Shown: positions 55,563 to 64,000 of the stretch, in pieces
Layout: each line of letters begins with the position of its first letter
Position numbering within the stretch: the stretch's first letter is position 1
Source of the DNA: Mycobacterium simiae
Lineage (GTDB): Bacteria; Actinomycetota; Actinomycetes; Mycobacteriales; Mycobacteriaceae
Length of the DNA: 64,000 bases
Assembly (NCBI RefSeq): GCF_010727605.1
Contig: NZ_AP022568.1
Span: 1,550,001-1,614,000 of the forward strand
Direction of reading: 5' to 3'
Translations under genes and position numbers: made by a program
The notes under the pieces: generated by a model
What the model was told of the DNA's origin: nothing
Databases searched by the model: none
What the model saw: only the letters and a program-made list of their open reading frames with translations

Positions 55563-57056
55563 CTAACCGAGCCCGAAGACATTGACCGCGGCGGACTTAC
55601 CTTTGAGCAGATGAGATCCCCGGTCGATGAGCGGCGGTCGCGAGGTCAGGGCGTCGACGGTGTGCTCGGTGAGCAGGATCGAGTCGCCGGTGATCTTGGT
55701 GAGCTGCTCGACCCGCGCCGCGACGTTGACGGCGTCGCCGATCAGGGTGAACTCCAGCTTGGCCGCGCCACCGATGGTGCCCGCAATCACCACACCGGTG
55801 TTAATGCCGATGCCGATCCGAAGCTCACCGCCGAACCGTTCGGCCACCAGACGATGGATCAGCCCGGCCGCATGCACCGCGGCGTCGGCGTGAGCGGGCA
55901 GGTCGTTGGGAGCGCCGAATACCGCCAAAGCTCCATCGCCGAGAAACTTGTTGACGTGCCCACCCGCGCCGACGACGGCGGGCACGACGATCTCGAACAA
56001 CGTGTTGAGGCGGGTGACAGTGTCCTCGGCGGAATGCGCCTCGGCGAACGGCGTGAAATCACGAATATCGATGAACATCACGGTCACCTCCCGGCGCTCC
56101 CCGCTGAACACGTCGTCACCCTGTTCGAGCAGCCGTGCCGCCAACCCCGGATCGACATAGGTGCCGAACGCCGCCTGAAGCCGTTGCCGCTCAGCCAAAC
56201 CCGCCTGCATGCGATTGAACGACGCCGCCAGCACGCCAAGGTCATCGTCCTGAACCACCGGCAACCGTCGGCTGTAGTCCCCTGCCGCAACGCGTTTCGT
56301 GCCCTCGGCCAGATCGCGAATCGGCTGCAGGGACGGCGCGAACCCGGCACCGACGCTGATCGGCACCGCGAAGCCCAGCGCCACACACCCCAACAAAACA
56401 GCGAGCATGGGATTTTCACCGACCCGACTGAACGCGGAGCCCAGCAACGCGCCCCCGACCGAAAAGCCGAACGCCACCGCGAGCATGGAAATCTTCGACC
56501 ATGCCGCAAACGTCGGTCGGGAGCGGGGCAGGGAGTCACCGATGCCGGTGTCGCCGGCGATGGCGACCCGGGCCGGTCGCAGCGCCCCTTCGACGAAGCT
56601 GTGCAAACCGATCAATTGGGCAGCAGCTGCTAAACAGGCACCCACAATCCCGTACTGGGCCAGGCGCCACCCGCCCGCCCCCGCGAGCGCAGCGACAATG
56701 ACAAACACCAGGGCGAGCCCAAACACGTTGCTTACCAAGCCGCGGGCGACCGCGCCCCGCGCGGTGACATAAGTGGCGTCCAGCGCGTCCGCCCGATCGA
56801 CGTCATGACCGGCTGCCCATTGCTCGACAAGGTGGAGCCGGCCCAAGCCGGGAAGGAAGTACATGTAGGCCAGCAGCGGCCCGGCGGCGACGGTGACCGC
56901 TGCGGCCTCGACGTAGCGATCGGACTTCTCGTGGGCAACGACGATAAACGACAACATGAGGTAGGCCGGCAGCACGACGGCGAACATGATCGCGCAGAGC
57001 GCCCACGAGTACTTCGTTGCATACCGATCCCACACCCACTGCCAGATGTGATTCAT
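55563..57056 (-). CDS. Membrane class III adenylate/guanylate cyclase with HAMP domain
   Basis: A 497-aa protein. Six membrane helices occupy about the first 260 residues, followed by a HAMP domain (SLQPIRDLAEGTKRVAAGDY) and a cyclase catalytic domain. Catalytic residues look complete: metal Asp in FIDIRDFTPF and FLGDGALAVFG, a purine-selecting Lys in VNKFLG with Thr in FTLIGD, and the Asn/Arg pair in AVNVAARVEQ. This layout matches the Rv1318c-Rv1320c/Rv3645 subfamily, so cAMP is the likely product. ATG 57056 was chosen because the upstream frame is non-hydrophobic and unlike the family. Confidence 0.9.
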   Translation of the reverse strand: MNHIWQWVWDRYATKYSWALCAIMFAVVLPAYLMLSFIVVAHEKSDRYVEAAAVTVAAGPLLAYMYFLPGLGRLHLVEQWAAGHDVDRADALDATYVTARGAVARGLVSNVFGLALVFVIVAALAGAGGWRLAQYGIVGACLAAAAQLIGLHSFVEGALRPARVAIAGDTGIGDSLPRSRPTFAAWSKISMLAVAFGFSVGGALLGSAFSRVGENPMLAVLLGCVALGFAVPISVGAGFAPSLQPIRDLAEGTKRVAAGDYSRRLPVVQDDDLGVLAASFNRMQAGLAERQRLQAAFGTYVDPGLAARLLEQGDDVFSGERREVTVMFIDIRDFTPFAEAHSAEDTVTRLNTLFEIVVPAVVGAGGHVNKFLGDGALAVFGAPNDLPAHADAAVHAAGLIHRLVAERFGGELRIGIGINTGVVIAGTIGGAAKLEFTLIGDAVNVAARVEQLTKITGDSILLTEHTVDALTSRPPLIDRGSHLLKGKSAAVNVFGLG

Positions 57057-57242
57057 TCCTGAAACAAAACACCCCGGGCAGCCGAAATGGTATGGAATCG
57101 CCGCGTCGTGGCACAGGATTGCCAGAGGTACTCGGCAAGCGGGACGTCGCACATCAGTATCCCTGGCGGGTGTCCGCCGCCACCGGACTTGATCGCATAC
57201 CGGATTCCGGCGATTCGCGCGATCCTGCTCGAGCCGCGATTG

Positions 57243-57986
57243 TCACCTGTCCGCGAATTCGGCGAGCTTGGCATCGACCGCCGCGTGGTCTGGTTCGGCG
57301 TACACCTTGCGGTCGTGCTTGTTCACCCAAATCAAGAACGGACAGCTGGCGGCGGGACCGGCTACGGTACCGAGTTGCTCGAGGTGCTTACCGGTCCTCG
57401 CCTCGCGGAGTTCGATGTCGTACTGCACCGCGAAGTAGTCGACCGTCACGCGGTCGCCATCGTCAGTTTTGAAGTCGCACGACAGTGACTTCACTTCAGT
57501 TCCGGATTTGTGGGTAAGGCACGCAACAACATTCACCGAGGTGTAATCGTTGGGATTCACCCGGTAGTCGGCACGGGAGTCCAGCATCAGTTCGGTCCAG
57601 TGGTCGGATGTCACCCGGCTCATTGGGTTAGGCCGCTCGTTGCGAGCGAACGCGGCGATCTTGTACGGCTTACCGTACGCGGCGGCGTTGCTGATCGATC
57701 CGCGATCGCAGACCACGTCGAAGCTCGAGAGGGAGGTTGCCTTGCTGGTGCCGCCGCGACCGTCGAGACCGTCGTGCGCCAGGTCGCGCACCACGAAAAA
57801 CCCGACTATGGCCGCAGGTATGAGAACGACCGTCGCCGCGATAACAAGCACAACGATCAGGGCGCGATTGGTCTTGCGCCGCGGGGGATACGGTCCCGGC
57901 GGCGACCACGGCTGCGGATACTGCGGCGACCACGGCTGCGGATACTGCCGCGGATACTGCGGTGGCCACTGCTGCGGATAGCTCAC
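57243..57986 (-). CDS. Proline/tyrosine-rich N-terminus single-pass membrane protein of unknown function
   Basis: A 247-aa protein. The N-terminal cytosolic part is Pro/Tyr/Trp-rich with a short repeat, PQYPQPWSPQYPQPWSPP, followed by a basic stretch PRRKTNRA, one membrane helix (ALIVVLVIAATVVLIPAAIV) and an extracytoplasmic domain with four cysteines. Proteins of this layout are common in mycobacterial envelopes but I recognise no family. GTG 57986 begins MSYPQQWPPQYP. Last gene of the accessory block, transcribed towards the cyclase gene. Confidence 0.75.
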   Translation of the reverse strand: MSYPQQWPPQYPRQYPQPWSPQYPQPWSPPGPYPPRRKTNRALIVVLVIAATVVLIPAAIVGFFVVRDLAHDGLDGRGGTSKATSLSSFDVVCDRGSISNAAAYGKPYKIAAFARNERPNPMSRVTSDHWTELMLDSRADYRVNPNDYTSVNVVACLTHKSGTEVKSLSCDFKTDDGDRVTVDYFAVQYDIELREARTGKHLEQLGTVAGPAASCPFLIWVNKHDRKVYAEPDHAAVDAKLAEFADR

Positions 57987-58060
57987 GCTCGTGCCCCCTA
58001 CGTCGTGGTGCGGCGAGCTTAACAACCGGCGCGGTCGGGGTCAGTCTCCGCCACAACGCA

Positions 58061-58090
58061 AACACCCCCGGCCGAAGGACCGGGGGTGTT
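58061..58090 (-). terminator. Intrinsic-type terminator hairpin downstream of groEL1
   Basis: AACACCCCCGG and CCGGGGGTGTT form a perfect 11-base stem around an 8-base loop (CCGAAGGA), 14 bases past the groEL1 stop. No long U tract follows, which is common in mycobacterial terminators. Confidence 0.85.
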
Positions 58091-58104
58091 GCGCACAACC
58101 GCAC

Positions 58105-59733
<1,629 letters not shown>

Positions 59734-59754
59734 TTACACGCCCGTGAACGCATG

Positions 59755-59802
59755 CCGCCCCGGTAATCACCCGTGCCTGTCGCACGGGGATCGCCGGGGC
59801 GG
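59755..59802 (-). promoter_or_regulatory. Large hairpin between groES and groEL1 (processing/attenuation candidate)
   Basis: Two nested stems: outer CCGCCCCGG/CCGGGGCGG (9 bases) and inner CCCGTGC/GCACGGG (7 bases) around a 5-base loop. In mycobacteria the groES-groEL1 transcript is reported to be cleaved in this intergenic region; this structure is a good candidate for that site or for partial termination. Confidence 0.7.
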
Positions 59803-59812
59803 AACACGGTTC

Positions 59813-60115
59813 TTACTTGGAAACGACAGCCAGCACGTCGCGTGCCGACAGGATCAGGTACTCCTCGCCGTTGTACTTGATCTCGGTGCCGCCGTACTTG
59901 CTGTAGATGACGGTGTCGCCCTCCGACACGTCCAGCGGGATCCGCTTGTCGCCATCCTCGTCCCACCGGCCGGGGCCGACTGCGACGACGGTGCCTTCTT
60001 GCGGCTTCTCCTTGGCGGTGTCAGGAATGACCAGACCGGATGCGGTCGTGGTCTCAGCCTCGTTGGCCTGCACGAGAATCTTGTCCTCGAGTGGCTTGAT
60101 GTTCACCTTCGCCAC
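59813..60115 (-). CDS. groES: Co-chaperonin GroES
   Basis: 10-kDa co-chaperonin of 100 aa, the expected size. The mobile loop ([20 protein letters not shown]), the roof motif [14 protein letters not shown] and the C-terminal strand [16 protein letters not shown] are complete. GTG 60115 begins the mature family sequence [17 protein letters not shown] 60130 would add five residues. It forms the cap for GroEL1 and GroEL2 and is first in the operon under the CIRCE-controlled promoter. Confidence 0.96.
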   Translation of the reverse strand: MAKVNIKPLEDKILVQANEAETTTASGLVIPDTAKEKPQEGTVVAVGPGRWDEDGDKRIPLDVSEGDTVIYSKYGGTEIKYNGEEYLILSARDVLAVVSK

Positions 60116-60281
60116 GATTGGAGCCTCCACTTATTGGATCGGGTCCGGGCGATCGCCCGGACTGGTGTTGGCGGTCGATCCAGGCTTGCCCGAACCGTCC
60201 AGTTACCAGATGATTCGGCATTCGGTCATGCCCTTGGGCCGTCGTCGCGGGTGCCGACACAGGGGATAGCCCGATTGCCAC

Positions 60282-60313
60282 CTAGCACTCTATACACGAG
60301 AGTGCTAGCACTC
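60282..60313 (-). promoter_or_regulatory. CIRCE operator and heat-shock promoter of groES-groEL1
   Basis: CTAGCACTC (60282-60290) and GAGTGCTAG (60300-60308) are perfect 9-base arms with a 9-base spacer, the HrcA-bound CIRCE element. On the minus strand a -10-like TATAGA (60294-60289) sits in the spacer and TTGAGT (60315-60310) lies upstream. A third half-site TAGCACTC (60306-60313) overlaps the second arm. Confidence 0.93.
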
Positions 60314-60342
60314 AAGGCCGCCCCGCTGCTTCCCTGATTTTT

Positions 60343-60367
60343 CCCGGGTGAGCTCAGCTCACCTGGG
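60343..60367 (-). terminator. Hairpin overlapping the end of tsaD
   Basis: CCCGGGTGAGCT and AGCTCACCTGGG make a 12-base stem (one G-T-type mismatch) centred on the tsaD stop codon. On the minus strand it is not followed by a U tract, so a terminator role for the tsaE-tsaB-rimI-tsaD transcript is likely but not certain. Confidence 0.5.
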
Positions 60368-61394
60368 CTTTTACCACCGGTAGCCCCGGGTCGCTGGGCA
60401 CGTCCAACGGCGACGGCGGCGCGCCCGCCGCCACCAGGTGCGCGGCGAACGAGGCGATCATCGCGCCGTTGTCGGTGCAAAGCCGGGGACTGGGGATCCG
60501 CAGCTTCAACTTCGCCTGGTCGCAGCGCTGGGTGGCCAGCTCCCGCAGCCGCGAGTTGGCCGCCACTCCCCCCGCGATCAGCAGGGTCCCCACGCCGAGC
60601 TCGGTGGCGGCGCGCACCGCCTTGCGGGTCAGCACGTCGGCGACCGCCTCCTGGAACCCGGCGGCGATGTCGGCGGTATCCGCATCGGGGTGGCTTTCCA
60701 CATACCGCGCCACCGCCGTCTTGAGGCCGGAGAAGCTGAACGCGTACTGGTCATCGGCGGGACCGGTCATGCCCCGCGGGAAGGCGGGGATCTCCGCGGC
60801 GCCGGGACCGCGGGTGCGGGCCAGCTCGTCGAGCACCTTGCCGCCCGGATACCCCAGCCCCAGCAGCCGGGCCACCTTGTCGTAGGCCTCACCCGCGGCG
60901 TCGTCGACGGTACTGCCCAGCTCGACGATCGGTGCGCCGAGCGAGCGCACATGCAGCAGGTGGGTGTGCCCACCGGAGACCAGCAGTGCCACGCACTCGG
61001 GCAGCGGGCCGTGTTCGTACACGTCGGCGGCCAGATGCCCGCCGAGATGGTTCACCGCGTAGAAGGGCACCCCCCACGCGGCCGAATATGCTTTAGCCGC
61101 CGCCACTCCCACCAATAGGGCGCCGGCCAGGCCGGGCCCGATGGTGGCCGCGACGACGTCGGGCTTGTGCACACCCGCGGCGGCCAGCGCCCGACGCATG
61201 GCCGGGCCGATCGCCTCCAGATGTGCCCGCGACGCGATCTCGGGGACCACCCCGCCGAACCGCACGTGCTCGTCGACGCTGGAGGCGACCTCGTCGGCCA
61301 GCAGGGTGATGGTGCCGTCGCAGTGCAGCCGGGCGATGCCGACTCCGGTTTCGTCGCAAGAGGTTTCGATCGCCAGAATGGTGGTCGCGGTCAT
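60354..61394 (-). CDS. tsaD: tRNA N6-threonylcarbamoyladenosine transferase TsaD
   Basis: Transfers the threonylcarbamoyl group to A37 of ANN-decoding tRNAs, working with TsaB and TsaE. The 346-aa ASKHA-fold protein has the nucleotide strand [15 protein letters not shown], the metal-binding histidines in [12 protein letters not shown] and [11 protein letters not shown], and C-terminal [17 protein letters not shown] 61394 was chosen; the open frame upstream lies inside rimI. Two bases separate it from the rimI stop. Essential in most bacteria. Confidence 0.95.
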   Translation of the reverse strand: MTATTILAIETSCDETGVGIARLHCDGTITLLADEVASSVDEHVRFGGVVPEIASRAHLEAIGPAMRRALAAAGVHKPDVVAATIGPGLAGALLVGVAAAKAYSAAWGVPFYAVNHLGGHLAADVYEHGPLPECVALLVSGGHTHLLHVRSLGAPIVELGSTVDDAAGEAYDKVARLLGLGYPGGKVLDELARTRGPGAAEIPAFPRGMTGPADDQYAFSFSGLKTAVARYVESHPDADTADIAAGFQEAVADVLTRKAVRAATELGVGTLLIAGGVAANSRLRELATQRCDQAKLKLRIPSPRLCTDNGAMIASFAAHLVAAGAPPSPLDVPSDPGLPVVKAQVS

Positions 61395-61395
61395 G

Positions 61396-61863
61396 TCACT
61401 GGGCCTCCCGCCGCATCGTGTAGGCGTCCGCGCCGCTGACCCGGTAGTAGCGCTTGCGCAGGCCGATCTGCTCGAAGCCGACGCTGCGGTACAGCGCGAT
61501 GGCCGCCTCGTTGTCGGTGCGGACCTCCAGGTAGACGACACCGCCGTCGGCGAACTTCAGCAGGTCCTCGAGCAAGCGCCGGCCGATGCCGCGGCCCTGG
61601 TATTGGGGGTCGACACCGATGGTGTGCACCTCGTACTCGAACGGCGGTTTGCGGCCCAGCTTGGCGATCCCGGCGTAGCCGACCAGTGTGTCGGCGATCC
61701 GCGCCGCCACGTAATGGTGGTGGGGGCTGGCCAATTCGCGGTTGAACGCGGCAGCCGGCCACGGGTCGTCACCGTCGAACAGCAGCGCTTCCAGCTGCGC
61801 GCAGCGCTGCGCGTCGGCCCGGGTCAGCGCACCGAACGTCACGGCCTGGCCGCCGGCGGTCAT
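61396..61863 (-). CDS. rimI: Ribosomal-protein/N-terminal acetyltransferase RimI
   Basis: GNAT acetyltransferase of 155 aa (Rv3420c equivalent, 158 aa). The acetyl-CoA loop is [14 protein letters not shown], preceded by EVHTIGVD and followed by [20 protein letters not shown]. RimI acetylates the N-terminal amine of ribosomal protein S18, and mycobacterial RimI has broader N-terminal specificity. It sits between tsaB (four-base overlap) and tsaD, the usual actinobacterial arrangement. Confidence 0.93.
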   Translation of the reverse strand: MTAGGQAVTFGALTRADAQRCAQLEALLFDGDDPWPAAAFNRELASPHHHYVAARIADTLVGYAGIAKLGRKPPFEYEVHTIGVDPQYQGRGIGRRLLEDLLKFADGGVVYLEVRTDNEAAIALYRSVGFEQIGLRKRYYRVSGADAYTMRREAQ

Positions 61864-62489
61864 TGCCGGGCCGCCAACGGCTTCGCGTCGGGCCGGCGCA
61901 GATACAAGGCCACCAGCGGCGCGGGTTCAGCCGACCAGTCCGGCGCCGCGGCCACCAGCCCGGCCGGGGTGGGATGGACGGGCTCGCACACGGGCAAGCC
62001 GAACAGCGCGGCGTGCTCCGGTGAACCGGCGACGGCCCGGGCCGCACCGGGGTCGACGTCGGCGGGGGCGTTGACGGCCGGGCCCGCCACGCGGACTCCG
62101 TCTCGGTAACGGGCCCAATAGATTTCGCGCCGACGGGCGTCGGTGACGACCAGGGTTTCGCCGGGGGTCAGCACGCCGATGGCGTCCAGGCTGCACACGC
62201 CGTGCACCGGGATGTCCAGCGCATGACCGTACGCGGCAGCCGTGGCCATCCCCGCCCGCAGGCCGGTGAACGGTCCGGGGCCGCAGCCCACCACGACAGC
62301 GTCCAGGTCGGCCATCCTCAGCCCGGCGTCGGCCAATGCGCCCAGCGCGTTGGGCGTGAGTCGTTCGGCGTGGGCGCGGGCGTCGACGGTGACGCGCTGG
62401 GCCAGCACGGTGCACGCCGCGCCGTCGTGGCGGACCACACCTGCGGTCACGGCCGGGGTGGAGGTGTCCAAGGCAAGCAGCAGATTCAC
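61860..62489 (-). CDS. tsaB: tRNA t6A biosynthesis protein TsaB
   Basis: TsaB is the ASKHA-fold scaffold that pairs with TsaD for t6A synthesis. The 209-aa product starts at GTG 62489, in a GTGA four-base overlap with the tsaE stop. Family features are NLLLALDTSTPAVTAGV, AHAERLTPNALGALADAG, VVGCGPGPFTGLRAGMA and LVVTDARRREIYWARY. The upstream in-frame extension is inside tsaE and not similar. Confidence 0.93.
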   Translation of the reverse strand: MNLLLALDTSTPAVTAGVVRHDGAACTVLAQRVTVDARAHAERLTPNALGALADAGLRMADLDAVVVGCGPGPFTGLRAGMATAAAYGHALDIPVHGVCSLDAIGVLTPGETLVVTDARRREIYWARYRDGVRVAGPAVNAPADVDPGAARAVAGSPEHAALFGLPVCEPVHPTPAGLVAAAPDWSAEPAPLVALYLRRPDAKPLAARQ

Positions 62490-62971
62490 GTGTGCGCCCA
62501 CCGCCAGGTCGCAATCCGGACGTCGGAGTGGCTGAGCCGCTCCAGCCGGATATCGAGATGGCGTTCGGCCAGGCGTTCGGCCAGGCCCTCGCCCCACTCC
62601 ACCACGACGACCGCATCCTCGAGGTCGGTGTCCAGATCCAGCGAATCGAGCTCACCGAGCAGGTCGGCGCCCCGGTGGTCCAGCAGCCGATAGACGTCGA
62701 CGTGAATCATCGCCGGCGCATTCGCCCGGCGCGGCGGGTGTACCCGGGCCAGCACGTAGGTGGGCGAGGTGACCGGACCGTCGACGTCCATCGCCTCGGC
62801 GATTCCCTTGGCCAGCACCGTTTTTCCCGCCCCGAGCGGGCCGGACAGCACGACGACGTCGCCGGCGCGCAGCTCCCGGCCCAGCTGCGCCCCGAGGGCA
62901 ATGGTGTCCTCGACGCGCTCGCAGGTGGCCGTGCCCGACCCGGAACTCAACGGTGCTCGCTGGTCAACCAC
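62486..62971 (-). CDS. tsaE: tRNA t6A biosynthesis ATPase TsaE
   Basis: Small P-loop ATPase of 161 aa needed for turnover of the TsaBD complex. Walker A is LSGPLGAGKTVLAKGIAEAM; the TSPTYVLAR switch, HVDVYRLLD and the Walker B-like VVVVEWGEG are in family order. ATG 62971 overlaps the end of the alpha/beta hydrolase gene by eight bases, and the 3' end overlaps tsaB by four, so these genes form one compact operon. Confidence 0.94.
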   Translation of the reverse strand: MVDQRAPLSSGSGTATCERVEDTIALGAQLGRELRAGDVVVLSGPLGAGKTVLAKGIAEAMDVDGPVTSPTYVLARVHPPRRANAPAMIHVDVYRLLDHRGADLLGELDSLDLDTDLEDAVVVVEWGEGLAERLAERHLDIRLERLSHSDVRIATWRWAHT

Positions 62972-64000
62972 GGCGCCGCCACCGATGCTGCATCCGGCGG
63001 TACCACAGCGTCATCCGGCCCGGGCTGGCGCGGTTGACCAGCCGGACCAGACCCTCGTTGATCGCCTCGGGTTTATCCAGCAGCGCAAGGTGACTGGCCC
63101 CGTGGACGATGACCAGCTCGGATTGCGGCAGCGAAGCCGCCATCTTCCGCGAGTATTCGTCCGGCGTGATCAGATCGTGGTCGCCGCAGGCGATCAGCGT
63201 CGGGATTCTCAGCAGCGTCCACAATCCGGCGGTTTCGTCGTGCTCTTCCAGCGCCCGCATAAACCCCACCAGTGTCGGAATCGGGGTGGCGTTCATCATT
63301 CGCTGGGAGAACGCGTCCAGACTCCGGCTGACCTGCAGATCGCTATAGGAGGCGGCTCGCAGCACCGGGCCGATGAGCGAGCGCGACACGTTGCGACCGC
63401 GGTGCATGAGTTTGGGAGCCGACCGTGCGGTGAACCGAAATGCTTCCACCGCAGGGTTTTTCAGAATCTCACCCAACGGTGACCGGGTCACCCCTTCGGC
63501 GGCCGTGGAAATCAGCGCCGCACCGACGATCCGGGTGCCGTAATGCTCGGGGTATTGCCGGGCATGCGACAACACCGTCATCCCACCCATCGAGTGACCG
63601 ACCAGGATGATGACGCCGCGCGGAGCGACCTCGGCCAGCACGCTCTGCAGATCCTGCCCGAGCTGGGTCAGGGTATAGGTCTCCGGTGAGGCTTCCCCGG
63701 ACCGGCCGTGCCCGCGCTGATCGTAGAAGATCATCCGCACGCGCGGTCCCCACTTCTCGGCGAGCCGCTTGCGCTGGAAGTAGAAAGCGCCCATTCGTAG
63801 GCAGAAGCCGTGCACGAACACCATCGTCAGCGGCGCGTCCACCGGCCCGACCTCCCGCACCGCCAGTGGCACCCCGTCGCGCGTGGTCACCACGTAGCTG
63901 CGGTCGCTGTGCATCCGGTCGAAATCCTCACCGGCGTACGGGTCTTCGACGAGGCTGACGCGTTGCGTCATCGACCGGCGCACCGAGGCGCCGACGATGG
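62964..64000 (-). CDS. Alpha/beta hydrolase, 5' end beyond the window
   Basis: Alpha/beta-hydrolase-fold protein. The oxyanion strand is FVHGFCLRMGAF, followed by YDQRGHGRS; the nucleophile elbow is LVGHSMGGMT; the acid is in IACGDHDLITPD and the catalytic His in VHGASHLALLD, so the catalytic triad is complete. ATG 63971 and GTG 63983 are possible starts, but the frame stays open to the window edge and reads IVGASVRRSMTQRV, which looks like a continuing N-terminal helix, so the gene probably starts outside. Substrate unknown; likely an esterase. It is upstream of tsaE in the same operon. Confidence 0.85.
   Translation of the reverse strand, partial: IVGASVRRSMTQRVSLVEDPYAGEDFDRMHSDRSYVVTTRDGVPLAVREVGPVDAPLTMVFVHGFCLRMGAFYFQRKRLAEKWGPRVRMIFYDQRGHGRSGEASPETYTLTQLGQDLQSVLAEVAPRGVIILVGHSMGGMTVLSHARQYPEHYGTRIVGAALISTAAEGVTRSPLGEILKNPAVEAFRFTARSAPKLMHRGRNVSRSLIGPVLRAASYSDLQVSRSLDAFSQRMMNATPIPTLVGFMRALEEHDETAGLWTLLRIPTLIACGDHDLITPDEYSRKMAASLPQSELVIVHGASHLALLDKPEAINEGLVRLVNRASPGRMTLWYRRMQHRWRRRG

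Noticed and set aside
57057..57242. Small open frame between the cyclase and the membrane-protein gene
   Set aside because: It is short, overlaps the 3' end of the neighbouring gene and has no ribosome-binding site or recognisable motif.

Overview
The window is high-GC, densely coded actinobacterial DNA and almost certainly comes from a mycobacterium outside the M. tuberculosis complex. The evidence is gene content and order. Read left to right, the recognisable genes follow the M. tuberculosis order from about Rv3359 to Rv3422c: the mfp conservon, spoU, dnaE2, otsB2, htdY-lpqD-acrA1, iunH, imuA'/imuB, guaA, choD-guaB3-guaB2, rsdA-sigD, whiB3, groES-groEL1 and tsaD-rimI-tsaB-tsaE. M. tuberculosis locus names are given from memory of that genome; no search was run. 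No rRNA, tRNA, CRISPR array, insertion sequence or phage attachment site was found.

Layout. 1-6376: the end of an old-yellow-enzyme-like oxidoreductase, then two tandem FHA-FHA-ABC exporters of the Rv1747 type. 6393-11073: the mfp conservon on the minus strand (sensor, roadblock protein, DUF742 protein, GTPase MfpB, pentapeptide protein MfpA). 11264-17421: methyltransferases, redox enzymes, a small secreted protein with a short-chain dehydrogenase remnant beside it, and the SOS mutagenesis polymerase dnaE2. 17586-26146: lipid and trehalose genes, including a wax-ester-synthase-like protein, otsB2, htdY, lpqD, acrA1, iunH and an extra KasB-like ketoacyl synthase. 26153-30695: imuB, imuA', a secreted protein and guaA. 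30973-33984: a divergent HxlR regulator and MFS exporter/methyltransferase cassette. 34069-44699: sugar enzymes (beta-phosphoglucomutase-like and GH65), a TauD-type dioxygenase, choD, the two guaB genes, and the sigD/rsdA pair. 45955: whiB3.

46321-57986 is an accessory block of about 11.7 kb between whiB3 and groEL1, which are neighbours in M. tuberculosis. It holds two LLM flavin enzymes, two tandem GlxA-type regulators leading an MBL-fold protein, an SDR and an acyl-CoA-dehydrogenase-like flavoprotein, a SodC-like lipoprotein with missing copper ligands, a methyltransferase that has lost its SAM-binding core, a SnoaL-like protein, an OsmC protein, a class III cyclase and a proline/tyrosine-rich membrane protein. 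After it come groEL1-groES under a CIRCE operator and the tRNA t6A-modification operon, ending in an alpha/beta hydrolase cut by the window edge.

Connections between the genes. DnaE2 and ImuA'/ImuB form the mycobacterial mutasome, and both transcription units carry nearly identical LexA boxes. GuaA, GuaB2 and GuaB3 belong to purine supply. SigD and its anti-sigma factor RsdA overlap by 8 bases. TsaD, TsaB and TsaE cooperate in tRNA t6A synthesis. Several proteins keep their fold but lack hallmark catalytic residues (LpqD, the DGAT-like protein, the SodC-like protein, one SDR, and the first FHA domain of the second exporter), a recurring theme here.
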